Source: Gp7-AA10 sp035636095 (lineage in GTDB: Bacteria > Acidobacteriota > Thermoanaerobaculia > Gp7-AA8). From it: DNA of 64,000 nt. The position numbers and the translations under genes are program-made. Below, piece by piece: positions 54,628 to 62,883 of this stretch (positions are counted from its first letter, which is position 1; every line of letters starts with the position of its first letter). The notes beneath the pieces are model-generated. The model ran no database searches. It saw nothing but the letters and a program-made list of their open reading frames with translations, and was not told the origin of the DNA. The stretch spans positions 106,668 to 170,667 of the forward strand of contig DASPZU010000084.1 in the NCBI GenBank assembly GCA_035636095.1, read 5' to 3'.

Positions 54628-55457
54628 AGTTAGCGTCGCGCGAATTCAGTCTCGGAAAAACGCTGTTGAAAGTCAGCGGCGTCAATCATCGCTATGCCGA
54701 CCAGGTCGTGCTGCGCGATGTCAATTTCGAGATTCGCGACATCATTCGCCCCGACGCCATCACCGGCCAGGTGGTCGCGCTCCTCGGCCCGTCGGGGATG
54801 GGAAAATCAACGCTGTTCCGCATTCTGGCGGGTTTGCAGGACCCGACCAGCGGCAGCGTCGAGGTGGGAGTGCAATTGCAGCCCGTCGAAGCCGGCATGG
54901 TCGGCGTCGTCTTTCAGAACTATCAACTCTTCGAGCACCGCACCGTCCTCGGAAACCTGGTAGTCGCGGCGCGCCACTCCTGCCGAACGCGCAAGGCATC
55001 CTTCGACCGCTCGCGTCAGATGCTGCAACGGTTCGGATTGGATCAATTCGCCGATCGCTATCCGGTGCAACTTTCCGGTGGTCAGCGCCAACGCGTCGCG
55101 ATCGCGCAGCAGTTCGTGTGCAGTCAGCATTTTCTGCTGATGGACGAGCCGTTCTCGGGACTCGATCCGCTGGCCATCGAAAGCGTGTCTGAGCTGATCA
55201 CCGAAGTCGCGAATCTCGATGAGCTGAATACAATCATCGTCGTGACGCACAACATCGAAGCTGCTCTGCAGGTGGCCGACACCGTTCTGATCATGGGACG
55301 CGATCGCGACGCCAGCGGCCAACCGGTCAGCGGCGCGCGGATTCAGGAAACGCTCGACCTCATCTCCGCCGGCCTGGCGTGGCGGAAAGGTCTGAACAGT
55401 GCGCCCGAATTCGTGGAGGTCGAACGCACCATCCGCGAACGTTTCCGGACGCTCTAA
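54624..55457 (+). CDS. ABC importer ATP-binding protein
   Basis: 277 aa. Walker A GPSGMGKST, signature LSGGQRQRVAIAQQF, Walker B HFLLMDEPFSGLD and the switch His in VVTHNIEAAL. A short insertion after the first strand (RDIIRPDAITGQ) separates it from standard TauB/SsuB. It energises the permease. The operon order receptor-permease-ATPase is complete, so it should be a working transporter. Confidence 0.9.
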   Translation: MKLASREFSLGKTLLKVSGVNHRYADQVVLRDVNFEIRDIIRPDAITGQVVALLGPSGMGKSTLFRILAGLQDPTSGSVEVGVQLQPVEAGMVGVVFQNYQLFEHRTVLGNLVVAARHSCRTRKASFDRSRQMLQRFGLDQFADRYPVQLSGGQRQRVAIAQQFVCSQHFLLMDEPFSGLDPLAIESVSELITEVANLDELNTIIVVTHNIEAALQVADTVLIMGRDRDASGQPVSGARIQETLDLISAGLAWRKGLNSAPEFVEVERTIRERFRTL

Positions 55458-55461
55458 CGCC

Positions 55462-56889
55462 ATGGCCGAAAAATTCGACGTCGTCGTGATCGGCGGAGGC
55501 ACCGCCGGACTCGTCACCGCGTCGGGCTGCGCGCGTCTCGGACGCCGCGTCGCTCTCATCGAGCGCGAAGCTCTCGGCGGTGACTGCCTGTGGACGGGCT
55601 GCGTGCCGACCAAGGCGCTGGTGGCGTCGGCCCGACTCGCGCACCACATGCGAAACGCGCAGCGATGGGGACTGGAGCCGGTGGCCCCGAGCGTGAATCC
55701 GAAATCGATCATGGATTCGATGCGCGAAGCGCAAGGCGTGGCGGGGAAGCATGATGATCCCGAAAAATTTCGCAAGCTCGGCATCGATGTCATCGAAGGA
55801 GCGGCAAGGCTCGTCAACGCCAACACGGTCGAGGTCAACGATCGGAGTCTCGAAGCGAAGGACATCGTCATCGCGACCGGCTCGCGCACTGCCGTCCCGC
55901 CGATCGCGGGCCTCGACAAGGCCGGCTTCATCGATCACGTCTCGTTTTTGAAGCGCGACGCGTTTCCTGCCTCGATCGCGATCCTCGGCGGCGGCGCGAT
56001 CGGATGCGAATTCGCCCAGATGCTCCGTCGCTTTGGCAGCGATGTCGTTATCGTCGAGATGGCCGACGACATCCTCGGCAAAACAGATCCCGATGTCGTC
56101 GCACGCGCGCGCCAGGTGCTGCGCGAGGAAGCGGTCGAGATCCACACCGGCTGGTCGGCGAAGTCGATTCGGGCCGAAGGCGGAAAAAAAGTCGTGCGGA
56201 TCGAGAACAAAAACGGCGAGAGCCGCGAGATCCGTGTCGACGAGATTCTGGTTGCCACCGGGCGGCGCGGGAATATCGAGAACCTTGGATTGGAGAATGC
56301 CGGCGTGAGAACGGAGCGTTCGTACGTCGTCGTCAACAAATACCTCGAGACCACGGCGCCGCGCATCTGGGCCTGCGGCGACATTCACGGCGGATTGCAG
56401 TTCACGCATGTGGCGGCCTTCGAGGCAGTCAAGCTCGTGCGCAACATCCTGTTCCCGGGCAAGTCGGCCTTGAATTACGACAACGTGCCGTGGGCGCTCT
56501 ACACCGATCCGGAAGCCGCGGGCGTCGGAATGACCGAGCCCGAGGCGCGGAAAGCGATCGGCGAGAGAATGCGGACGTACAACGTCGACATGGCCGATGT
56601 CGATCGGGCGGTCGTCGATCGGACCACCACCGGCTTCATCAAGCTGATCTGCAACGACAAGGGCCGGATCCTGGGAGCGCATGCGATGTGCGCGAACGCG
56701 TCCACGCTGATCGAAGAGATCGTGCTGGCGCGACAGAAGGGCGCAAAGATTGGCGAGCTCGCTCAAATCGTGTCGCCGTACCCCTCCCTGGCCGACGGCG
56801 TGCAAAAGGCGGCCGCGTCGTATTACCAGAATCTGAGCGGAGGCTGGCTCGGCGCGCTGGGGCGAAGAGTGGCGCGGTGGTCGCAATGA
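55462..56889 (+). CDS. FAD-dependent pyridine nucleotide-disulphide oxidoreductase
   Basis: 475 aa from ATG 55462, 4 bp after the ATPase stop. FAD-binding VVIGGGTAGLVTASGCARLG, the redox pair in GGDCLWTGCVPTKALV (CxxxxC), NAD(P)-binding IAILGGGAIGCEFAQMLRRF, the second FAD block PRIWACGDIHGGLQFTHVA, and the interface part SPYPSLADGVQKAAASYYQ. It resembles mercuric reductase and dihydrolipoamide dehydrogenase, but has no N-terminal heavy-metal domain and no CC pair at its C-terminus, so mercury reduction is unlikely. The substrate is unknown. Confidence 0.88.
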   Translation: MAEKFDVVVIGGGTAGLVTASGCARLGRRVALIEREALGGDCLWTGCVPTKALVASARLAHHMRNAQRWGLEPVAPSVNPKSIMDSMREAQGVAGKHDDPEKFRKLGIDVIEGAARLVNANTVEVNDRSLEAKDIVIATGSRTAVPPIAGLDKAGFIDHVSFLKRDAFPASIAILGGGAIGCEFAQMLRRFGSDVVIVEMADDILGKTDPDVVARARQVLREEAVEIHTGWSAKSIRAEGGKKVVRIENKNGESREIRVDEILVATGRRGNIENLGLENAGVRTERSYVVVNKYLETTAPRIWACGDIHGGLQFTHVAAFEAVKLVRNILFPGKSALNYDNVPWALYTDPEAAGVGMTEPEARKAIGERMRTYNVDMADVDRAVVDRTTTGFIKLICNDKGRILGAHAMCANASTLIEEIVLARQKGAKIGELAQIVSPYPSLADGVQKAAASYYQNLSGGWLGALGRRVARWSQ

Positions 56890-56905
56890 TGTATTGTGTG
56901 CGGCC

Positions 56906-57436
56906 ATGAAAAAGCTTGTCGTCATCTCCGCGTCCGTTCTCCTGGCGTTCGGTTGCGCCAGCTCGAAAGCGCCGACCGCGATGGCCACGCTGCAGCCGAG
57001 CAGCGGCCAGACAGCAAAAGGAACTGTGCACTACTCCGATGCCGGAGAAGGCAACGTCGACGTGCAGGTCGACCTCACCGGCGTCCCGCCGGGAACGCAC
57101 GGCTTCCACATCCACGAGAAAGGTGATTGCGGCAACAACGGAGCGAACGCCGGCGGTCACTTCAACCCGACCGGCATGGTGCACGGCGCGCCCGATGCCG
57201 TTTCCCATCACTCCGGCGATTTCGGCAACGTCACAGCCGAGGCCAACGGCGAAGTCCACACGCGCCTGACGACGCACTCGATCTCGCTGAAGAGCGGCGA
57301 AGCGACCAATCCGGTCGGCAAAGCTGTCGTCCTGCATGAAAAGGCAGACGACCTCGTCTCGCAGCCATCGGGCAACGCGGGCGCGCGCATCGCGTGCGGG
57401 ATCATCGAGACGATGACGGCCGGCATGCATCCGTGA
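56906..57436 (+). CDS. sodC: Cu/Zn superoxide dismutase lipoprotein
   Basis: 176 aa from ATG 56906. Lipobox LLAFGC predicts lipid anchoring. Copper/zinc ligands: THGFHIHEKGDC, GGHFNPTGMVHG and HHSGDFGN. The activity-site arginine and disulphide Cys are in GNAGARIACGII. It detoxifies superoxide in the periplasm. Its 3' end overlaps the convergent YfhO-like gene by 35 bp. Confidence 0.95.
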   Translation: MKKLVVISASVLLAFGCASSKAPTAMATLQPSSGQTAKGTVHYSDAGEGNVDVQVDLTGVPPGTHGFHIHEKGDCGNNGANAGGHFNPTGMVHGAPDAVSHHSGDFGNVTAEANGEVHTRLTTHSISLKSGEATNPVGKAVVLHEKADDLVSQPSGNAGARIACGIIETMTAGMHP

Positions 57437-59726
57437 AGCGCCGGCGAGCGATCAGGAACACCGCAATCAGCGAAAGGGTCGCGATGGAGATGGCACGCAC
57501 GACCACGAACGATTGCGGCAGATAGCGCAACCGCACGCGATGCGTTCCCGCCGGGACGTACACACCGAGAAAGGCGTGATTGGCGCGGAGCGTTCTCACT
57601 CGCTTCTCGTCAACGTAGGCGCGCCAGCCTGACCACGCCGCTTCGCTGACGATCACAAAGCCCGCGCGTTGCATCGTCACGGTGATGTCGAGGCCGGACT
57701 TGTTTCGCACGACCCTTACTGTCCCCGGCCCATTCGTTCGATCCTCCGGTTTTCCAGGCACGTAAAGCCAGGCGCGCTCGGCGAAGTCCGTCGCCTGCGC
57801 CATCTCTTCCAACTCCTGCTTTGGGGAGGAATGAAACGTCACGTTGCGCGGAATGAACGCGCGCGGCAGGACGCGCGTGTTCTCGATGAGCCGCATCGAG
57901 ATGTCCGACGAAACCTCTCTCCAGCCGGGCGGCAAAGGGGCGGGCAGCTCGATGAGGGCATAGCGGACGTTGATCATGGAGAGAAAAGGGCGCGTGAGGT
58001 CGTTGACCTGCGGGAAGTCGCGGCCGCGACGCTCGAGCCACATCGGGAAGGTGTCGTTCAGAAGCGCCAGCGTCATCGGCGTCGAGCCGCGCACATCCTC
58101 GAGGCCGTACATGGTGGCGGTGTTCTCGAGGAGGGCGTAGCCCGTTGGCGCGACGCGGAAAGGCTCCGCGATGGCGTTCATCGGTTGAAAAAGACCGAGG
58201 CGCGGATAGGCAATGGACCGCGGATGCACCGGGATGAGCGAGCCGTCGGCGATCGTGCGCTGAAGAAGAATCAGCGCCATCATGAGCGGCACGGCGATCT
58301 GCTTGCGAACTGTCACGACCACGATGGCAGCGATCGCGAGCGGCACAAGCTCGGCGGAAAGACGCGCAGGTGCCGTACCAGCCACAATTCCAGCGATGAC
58401 GATCGCCTCGATGACCGCGGCCATTGCAATGACAAGCACACGGCGCGGCCAGGCATCGACGGCGAGGGCTGCCAGCACTGCCAGGGCGAGCGGTACGGCA
58501 ACAGCGAGACGATCGTTCAGCGTCGAGCTGAAGAGCGGCAGCGCGTGAAGAAATTGCGCCAGCGGCCAGGCGTTGATGCCGACGAGAAATGCCACGATCG
58601 CGAGAGGCACAAGAAACTTGATTTCCCGCCGTCGGATCGCAAACGGAGCGGCAATCGCGAGCGCCAGCAGAATGCTTCCAGCATCTGCACGCCCGAGAGG
58701 CAAGTCTTCCGACGCCGGTCTGAGGAACGGAAACAGGTTGCGCAGGAGCTGCGTGCGGACCGAGCCTGGCGCGATTTTCAGCGGAATCTTCGCGTACATC
58801 GCCGTCCGAACGAGGTGGTCGTAAGACTCGTGCGCGATGTCGAGGAACGGCAGAAGCGCGACGGCCGTGATGAGCAGCGCAACGACGCCGGCGACGATTG
58901 CCAGCATCACTGCGCGGTAAGTGTGGTGGCGGCCGCCCTCGGCCGCCGGGCGGGCGGGGGCGCCCGCCTCCACACTCAACTCGAACAGGCCGTATGCGAG
59001 CGCGATGGCGGTCACATGCAGCAGCGTCTCCGGATGCCCGGCAACGATCTCGAGAACAAACGCGACGACGAGAAGCCCTGTCGATCGAATCGACGGATCG
59101 TGCGCCAGACGCCGCGTCGCAAGAAGCACCATCGGCAAAAGCGTCCACGCGAAGCCGACCGGCCACAGGATCAGGAGCGCGATCGGACCGGAGAACATCC
59201 AACCGATCGCGGCGATGAGCGCCGCTCCCATCGACGCGCCGAGCTCGCGCGCGAAGAGCCAGGCACTGAGAGCCGCCACGAAGAACGCGATCGTGCCGGT
59301 GTACGAAAAGCTGAGCGCCGCCGGCAGCAGGCATGCGATCCACGTGAACGGACTGTAGACCGCCGGCTGCATTCCGGCCGCGAGCACGTCGCCGCAAAAC
59401 ATGAAGCGGTTCCACAGCGGCCATTCGCCTTCCGCCAACGATCGCCGCACCGCCTCGCGCCACGGAATCATCTGGAAAGCGATGTCGGCGAGCGTCGGAT
59501 TGTGCGTCGGTGGAACATGAAGCGCCGCGCGGTAGTCGTACAGCGGGCGCGTCATGTACGGCATCTCGACCGGCGCGTACACGCGTCCTGTCAACACCGC
59601 GCGGCCGGTGAACACCAGCGGCAGCAGCAGAAGCGCGATTGCCGCGCCTCGAGAGACAGGAAGAACGTAACGATCTGCAAGCCACAACAGCACCATCGCT
59701 GTCGCGGCGTAGAGGACCGCCGTCAC
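57402..59726 (-). CDS. YfhO-like multi-pass membrane protein
   Basis: 774 aa from GTG 59726, overlapping the peptidase stop by 4 bp. Residues 1-480 hold about 12 helices with QMIPWREAVRRSLAEGEWPL, WNRFMFCGDVLAAGMQPAVY and SPFTWIACLLPAALSFSYTG, the pattern of YfhO/GT-C proteins. The C-terminal 250 residues are soluble and end with a beta-sandwich (ISEAAWSGWRAYVDEK-like region, LRANHAFLGVYVPAGTHRVR) and a last helix. YfhO proteins help to glycosylate lipoteichoic acid in Bacillus; the substrate here is unknown. A repeat-derived insert (EAGAPARPAAEGG) lies near residue 255. Confidence 0.82.
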   Translation of the reverse strand: MTAVLYAATAMVLLWLADRYVLPVSRGAAIALLLLPLVFTGRAVLTGRVYAPVEMPYMTRPLYDYRAALHVPPTHNPTLADIAFQMIPWREAVRRSLAEGEWPLWNRFMFCGDVLAAGMQPAVYSPFTWIACLLPAALSFSYTGTIAFFVAALSAWLFARELGASMGAALIAAIGWMFSGPIALLILWPVGFAWTLLPMVLLATRRLAHDPSIRSTGLLVVAFVLEIVAGHPETLLHVTAIALAYGLFELSVEAGAPARPAAEGGRHHTYRAVMLAIVAGVVALLITAVALLPFLDIAHESYDHLVRTAMYAKIPLKIAPGSVRTQLLRNLFPFLRPASEDLPLGRADAGSILLALAIAAPFAIRRREIKFLVPLAIVAFLVGINAWPLAQFLHALPLFSSTLNDRLAVAVPLALAVLAALAVDAWPRRVLVIAMAAVIEAIVIAGIVAGTAPARLSAELVPLAIAAIVVVTVRKQIAVPLMMALILLQRTIADGSLIPVHPRSIAYPRLGLFQPMNAIAEPFRVAPTGYALLENTATMYGLEDVRGSTPMTLALLNDTFPMWLERRGRDFPQVNDLTRPFLSMINVRYALIELPAPLPPGWREVSSDISMRLIENTRVLPRAFIPRNVTFHSSPKQELEEMAQATDFAERAWLYVPGKPEDRTNGPGTVRVVRNKSGLDITVTMQRAGFVIVSEAAWSGWRAYVDEKRVRTLRANHAFLGVYVPAGTHRVRLRYLPQSFVVVRAISIATLSLIAVFLIARRRFTDACRPSSSR
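58942..58976 (-). repeat. GC-rich palindromic module inside the YfhO-like gene, copy 2
   Basis: Matches 36925-36959 at 31 of 35 positions in the same orientation and frame; it codes for SVEAGAPARPAA. It is part of a slightly longer GC-rich palindrome that ends in GTGTGG at 58921, so the whole element has inverted termini GTGTGG/CCACAC. It sits between a membrane helix and the next one, a place tolerant of insertion. Confidence 0.7.
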
Positions 59727-62467
59727 TCCACCCACTCAGCGATGAACAGGTTCGTCTCGTGGCTGGCGGGATCGGCGCGGTTCGACGCCCACACCATCAG
59801 CTTTCCGTCGGGACTGAACATCGGGAAGCCATCGAAGCCCGGAGCGGTCGTGATGCGCTCCGGCGACCCGCCCGTTTTGGAGATCAACCACAAATCGAAT
59901 TCGCGCCCTTTCGGATCGCCGACGTTCGACGAGTAGATGATCTTCTTCCCGTCCGGCGTGAAGAATGGACAGAAATTCGCGGCGCCGGTCTGCGTCAACT
60001 GTCGCACGTTCGAGCCGTCGGCGTTCATGACGAACAGCTCCATCACGGTCGGCTTGACGAGATGATTCGCGAGCAGCGAGCGGTATTCGTCGAGCGCCGC
60101 CCCGGTCGGATGAAAACCGCGAAAGACGATCTCGGTGCAATCGGCGTTGTAGAACGCGCCGCCGTCGTAGCCGGGCGAGTTGGTGAGCCGCCGCACGTTG
60201 CCCTTGTCGTCCATCTCGTAGAGCTCGAGATCGCCGTCGCGGTCGGACGTGAACACGAACTTGCCGCCCTTCGCGCACCATGTGGATTCCGCATCGTAGC
60301 CGGCGGTCGTCGTGATGCGATGCGCGTTCGAGCCGTCGGGATTCGCCTCGTATATGTCATAGGTCGGATAAACAGCCCAGACATATCCGTGCGAGCGGTC
60401 CGGCGCCGGCGGGCAGTCGGCGCCCCCCGCCTCAGTCGATGAGTAGATGATGCGATCGTCCTTCGGCGGAACGAAGTAACCGCATGTCGTGCGCCCCTTG
60501 CCGCTCGAAACGCGCTTCGTTTCTCCATTGCGCAGATCGAGCGTGTACTCCTGATCGCACGCCGCTCCGGGCACGGTGGCCTGATAAATCAACCTCGTCC
60601 CATCGGAGCTGAAATACGCCTCGGCGTTTTCACCGCCGAATGTGAGTTGGCGAATGTTTTTGAGGTGCTTCTCGCCCTCGAAGGTTTTGTCGAAGGGCTT
60701 GCCGGCCTTGATGGTCAACGCCGCCGGGGTCGGCGGCGCTCCACGCACGCCGAGAGTCGCGCGGAGTTTTTTCTGTTCGCCGCTGCGAACGACGACTACA
60801 TCGATCGTCTCGCCGGGCTTGTGATCCTGCAGCGCGAAGGTCATGTCGTAGAGATTCTCGATGTGCGTTCCGGCCATCTGAATGATGCGATCGCCGCCGC
60901 GAATGCCGGCCAGATCGGCCGGCCCGCCCGCCCGCACGTCCGCCAGCAAGACTCCGCCCGATGTCGCTTCCATGGCGCGATAGTCGGGGATGGTGCCGAG
61001 GTATGCGCCGTAGCCGCGGCTGTCGCCTTCGAGTGCCGGCGCGGCCGCGAGGCGAACATACGTCGGCGTCACCGTGCCGCGGACCAATCGCTCAACGACA
61101 TCGGCCGTGAACTCGGTGACGCGAGCCGCGCCTGCGTAGTTCAGCGTGTTCCACTTGTCGTCGGGGGTGTGATAGCGCTCGTGCGCCCCGGTGAAGAAGT
61201 GGACGACCGGAATGCGCTTGGCGTAGAAACTGGTCTGATCGGAAGGACCATATCCGTCACCGCGCGCTGCGACTTTGAGGTGTGCCGACTCCGCGGCTGG
61301 ATCGAGCGCCGACCTCCACTGCGGCGCTGTGTCGGCGCCTAGGGCGACCAGCTGATCGTCACGCAACGTGCCGACCATATCGAGATTGACCATCGCGATC
61401 ACATGATCGAGTGGCACCGGCGGATGATCGACAAACCACGACGATCCGCCCAGTCCAGCCTCTTCCGCCGAGAAAAGGACCGCCACCAATGTTCGATGGT
61501 TCTTCGTGTTCGCGAATTCATGCGCGATTTTTTGTGCCGCCAGCAAAACCGCGACGGTGCCGGAGGCGTTGTCGTCCGCGCCGTTGTGGATCGCATGAAC
61601 GTTGGGCCGCATCGATCCTTCTCCGCCATAGCCGAGGTGATCGTAGTGGGCGCCCAGGATCACGACCTCGCGAGCGAGAGGGCCTGCGCCGGGAAGAATC
61701 CCGGCCAGGTTGGCCGTGTGCGCGAAAGTATTGCGAAGACTGACGCGGCCGTCGACGTCGATCGGGATCACGCGCGAGCGCGGCTTCAGATCGGCATCGA
61801 CGTTCTTTTGAAATTGGGCCAGATCGATTCCCCACTTTTGTGCGACCGACGTTTTGACTTGCAGCACCGGAATGCCGGCGGGACTCTGCGGCCCGTCGTT
61901 CTTGAGGACCGGCAGAAATTCTTTCCCTTCGTCCTGCATCGGCCCGGTGACGAAGATGACTGCCACCGCTCCCCGCTCGCGCGCCTGCAGAACTTTGTAG
62001 CGCATCGCCGACCAGCGGCTCGGGCGCTTGCCGTCGAAGATCGACTTCTCGTCGCGCTCCTGCGGCTCGTAACGGAGCATCAGCGCCACCTTCCCCTTCA
62101 GATCGATGCCGGCGAAATCGTCGTAGTTGAGCGGAGGAGCCGCGATTCCGTATCCGACGAAAGCGAGCTGCCCGCGAAATGACGCGGAGCTCGACATGCC
62201 CAGCGGCGTCCAATCGTCATCGGCAACGCCCTCGAGACGATTCCCTTCTGCGCGAGCCACCCCTGTCTTCACGCGAAACGGTTGGCGATACGAATGGTCG
62301 GGAAAGGCCGGCTTGAGGCTGGCGCGGAGTTGCGACTCGATCCAGTCGGCGGCGCGTTCAATGCCTTGCGTACCGAGTCCGCGTCCTTCCATCCGGTCCG
62401 ATGCCAGGACTTTCACATCCTGCTGAAACTGCTGGGCCAGGGAGATAGCGAGCAGAAGATGAATCAC
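59723..62467 (-). CDS. Secreted M28 metallopeptidase with PA, PDZ and TolB-like repeats
   Basis: 914 aa. A short signal-like N-terminus precedes residues 100-240, a PA-type insert (GKVALMLRYEPQERDEKSIF). The M28 zinc site follows: GAHYDHLGYGG, IHNGADDNASGTVAVLLAA, LFSAEEAGLGG, AMVNLDMVG and YHTPDDKWNTLNYAG, all ligands in place. Residues about 480-570 are a PDZ domain (GVLLADVRAGGPADLAGIRG). Residues 600-914 hold PD40/TolB propeller repeats (DAESTWCAKGGKFVFTSDRD, FPMFSPDGKLMVWASNRADP). It is an extracytoplasmic aminopeptidase, and the propeller may present substrates. Confidence 0.9.
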   Translation of the reverse strand: MIHLLLAISLAQQFQQDVKVLASDRMEGRGLGTQGIERAADWIESQLRASLKPAFPDHSYRQPFRVKTGVARAEGNRLEGVADDDWTPLGMSSSASFRGQLAFVGYGIAAPPLNYDDFAGIDLKGKVALMLRYEPQERDEKSIFDGKRPSRWSAMRYKVLQARERGAVAVIFVTGPMQDEGKEFLPVLKNDGPQSPAGIPVLQVKTSVAQKWGIDLAQFQKNVDADLKPRSRVIPIDVDGRVSLRNTFAHTANLAGILPGAGPLAREVVILGAHYDHLGYGGEGSMRPNVHAIHNGADDNASGTVAVLLAAQKIAHEFANTKNHRTLVAVLFSAEEAGLGGSSWFVDHPPVPLDHVIAMVNLDMVGTLRDDQLVALGADTAPQWRSALDPAAESAHLKVAARGDGYGPSDQTSFYAKRIPVVHFFTGAHERYHTPDDKWNTLNYAGAARVTEFTADVVERLVRGTVTPTYVRLAAAPALEGDSRGYGAYLGTIPDYRAMEATSGGVLLADVRAGGPADLAGIRGGDRIIQMAGTHIENLYDMTFALQDHKPGETIDVVVVRSGEQKKLRATLGVRGAPPTPAALTIKAGKPFDKTFEGEKHLKNIRQLTFGGENAEAYFSSDGTRLIYQATVPGAACDQEYTLDLRNGETKRVSSGKGRTTCGYFVPPKDDRIIYSSTEAGGADCPPAPDRSHGYVWAVYPTYDIYEANPDGSNAHRITTTAGYDAESTWCAKGGKFVFTSDRDGDLELYEMDDKGNVRRLTNSPGYDGGAFYNADCTEIVFRGFHPTGAALDEYRSLLANHLVKPTVMELFVMNADGSNVRQLTQTGAANFCPFFTPDGKKIIYSSNVGDPKGREFDLWLISKTGGSPERITTAPGFDGFPMFSPDGKLMVWASNRADPASHETNLFIAEWVE

Positions 62468-62535
62468 GGGCGAATAGTTTATGTCGATTCGGCGGCCTCC
62501 CGTTCGTCTGTAGACTGAAAGGAGAGGAAATCATC

Positions 62536-62883
62536 ATGGCCAAGTACGTTCTGATGTTGCGTGATCACGGCACTTACGAGGGACTGAGCGCCGAGGAGAT
62601 GCAGAAGATCATCGGGCGCTATCGCGCCTGGTCCGGCAAGCTGCGCGAGACTGGCAAGATCGTCGGCGGCGAGAAGCTCCGCGACCATCAAGGTCGCGTC
62701 ATGAAGCGCAGCGGCTCGAATTTCGCCGTCACGGACGGTCCCTTCGCTGAGGCGAAGGAGATCATCGGCGGCTTCTTCGTGGTCGATGCCAAGGACTACG
62801 ACGAGGCGGTCTCGGTCGCGAAGGGCTGCCCGCACCTCGATTTCGGGACGATCGAGGTCCGCGAAATCGAGCCGATGTCCTGA
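62536..62883 (+). CDS. YCII/DGPF-domain protein
   Basis: 115 aa from ATG 62536 (GGAGAGG site). The DGPF motif is visible as FAVTDGPFAEAKEIIGGFFV, then SVAKGCPHLDFGTIEVREIE, the ferredoxin-like YCII fold. These proteins are encoded next to ECF42 sigma factors and are thought to assist their control. It shares one base with the next start (TGATG). Confidence 0.92.
   Translation: MAKYVLMLRDHGTYEGLSAEEMQKIIGRYRAWSGKLRETGKIVGGEKLRDHQGRVMKRSGSNFAVTDGPFAEAKEIIGGFFVVDAKDYDEAVSVAKGCPHLDFGTIEVREIEPMS

Noticed and set aside
55462..56889. Mercuric reductase (merA)
   Set aside because: The active-site disulphide is present, but the N-terminal metal-binding domain and the C-terminal cysteine pair are absent, and no mer genes are nearby.
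57669..59936. Very long open frame (755 codons) on the plus strand
   Set aside because: It is Arg/His/Asp-rich, has no domain, and lies antisense to the well-supported YfhO-like gene; high GC keeps such shadow frames open.
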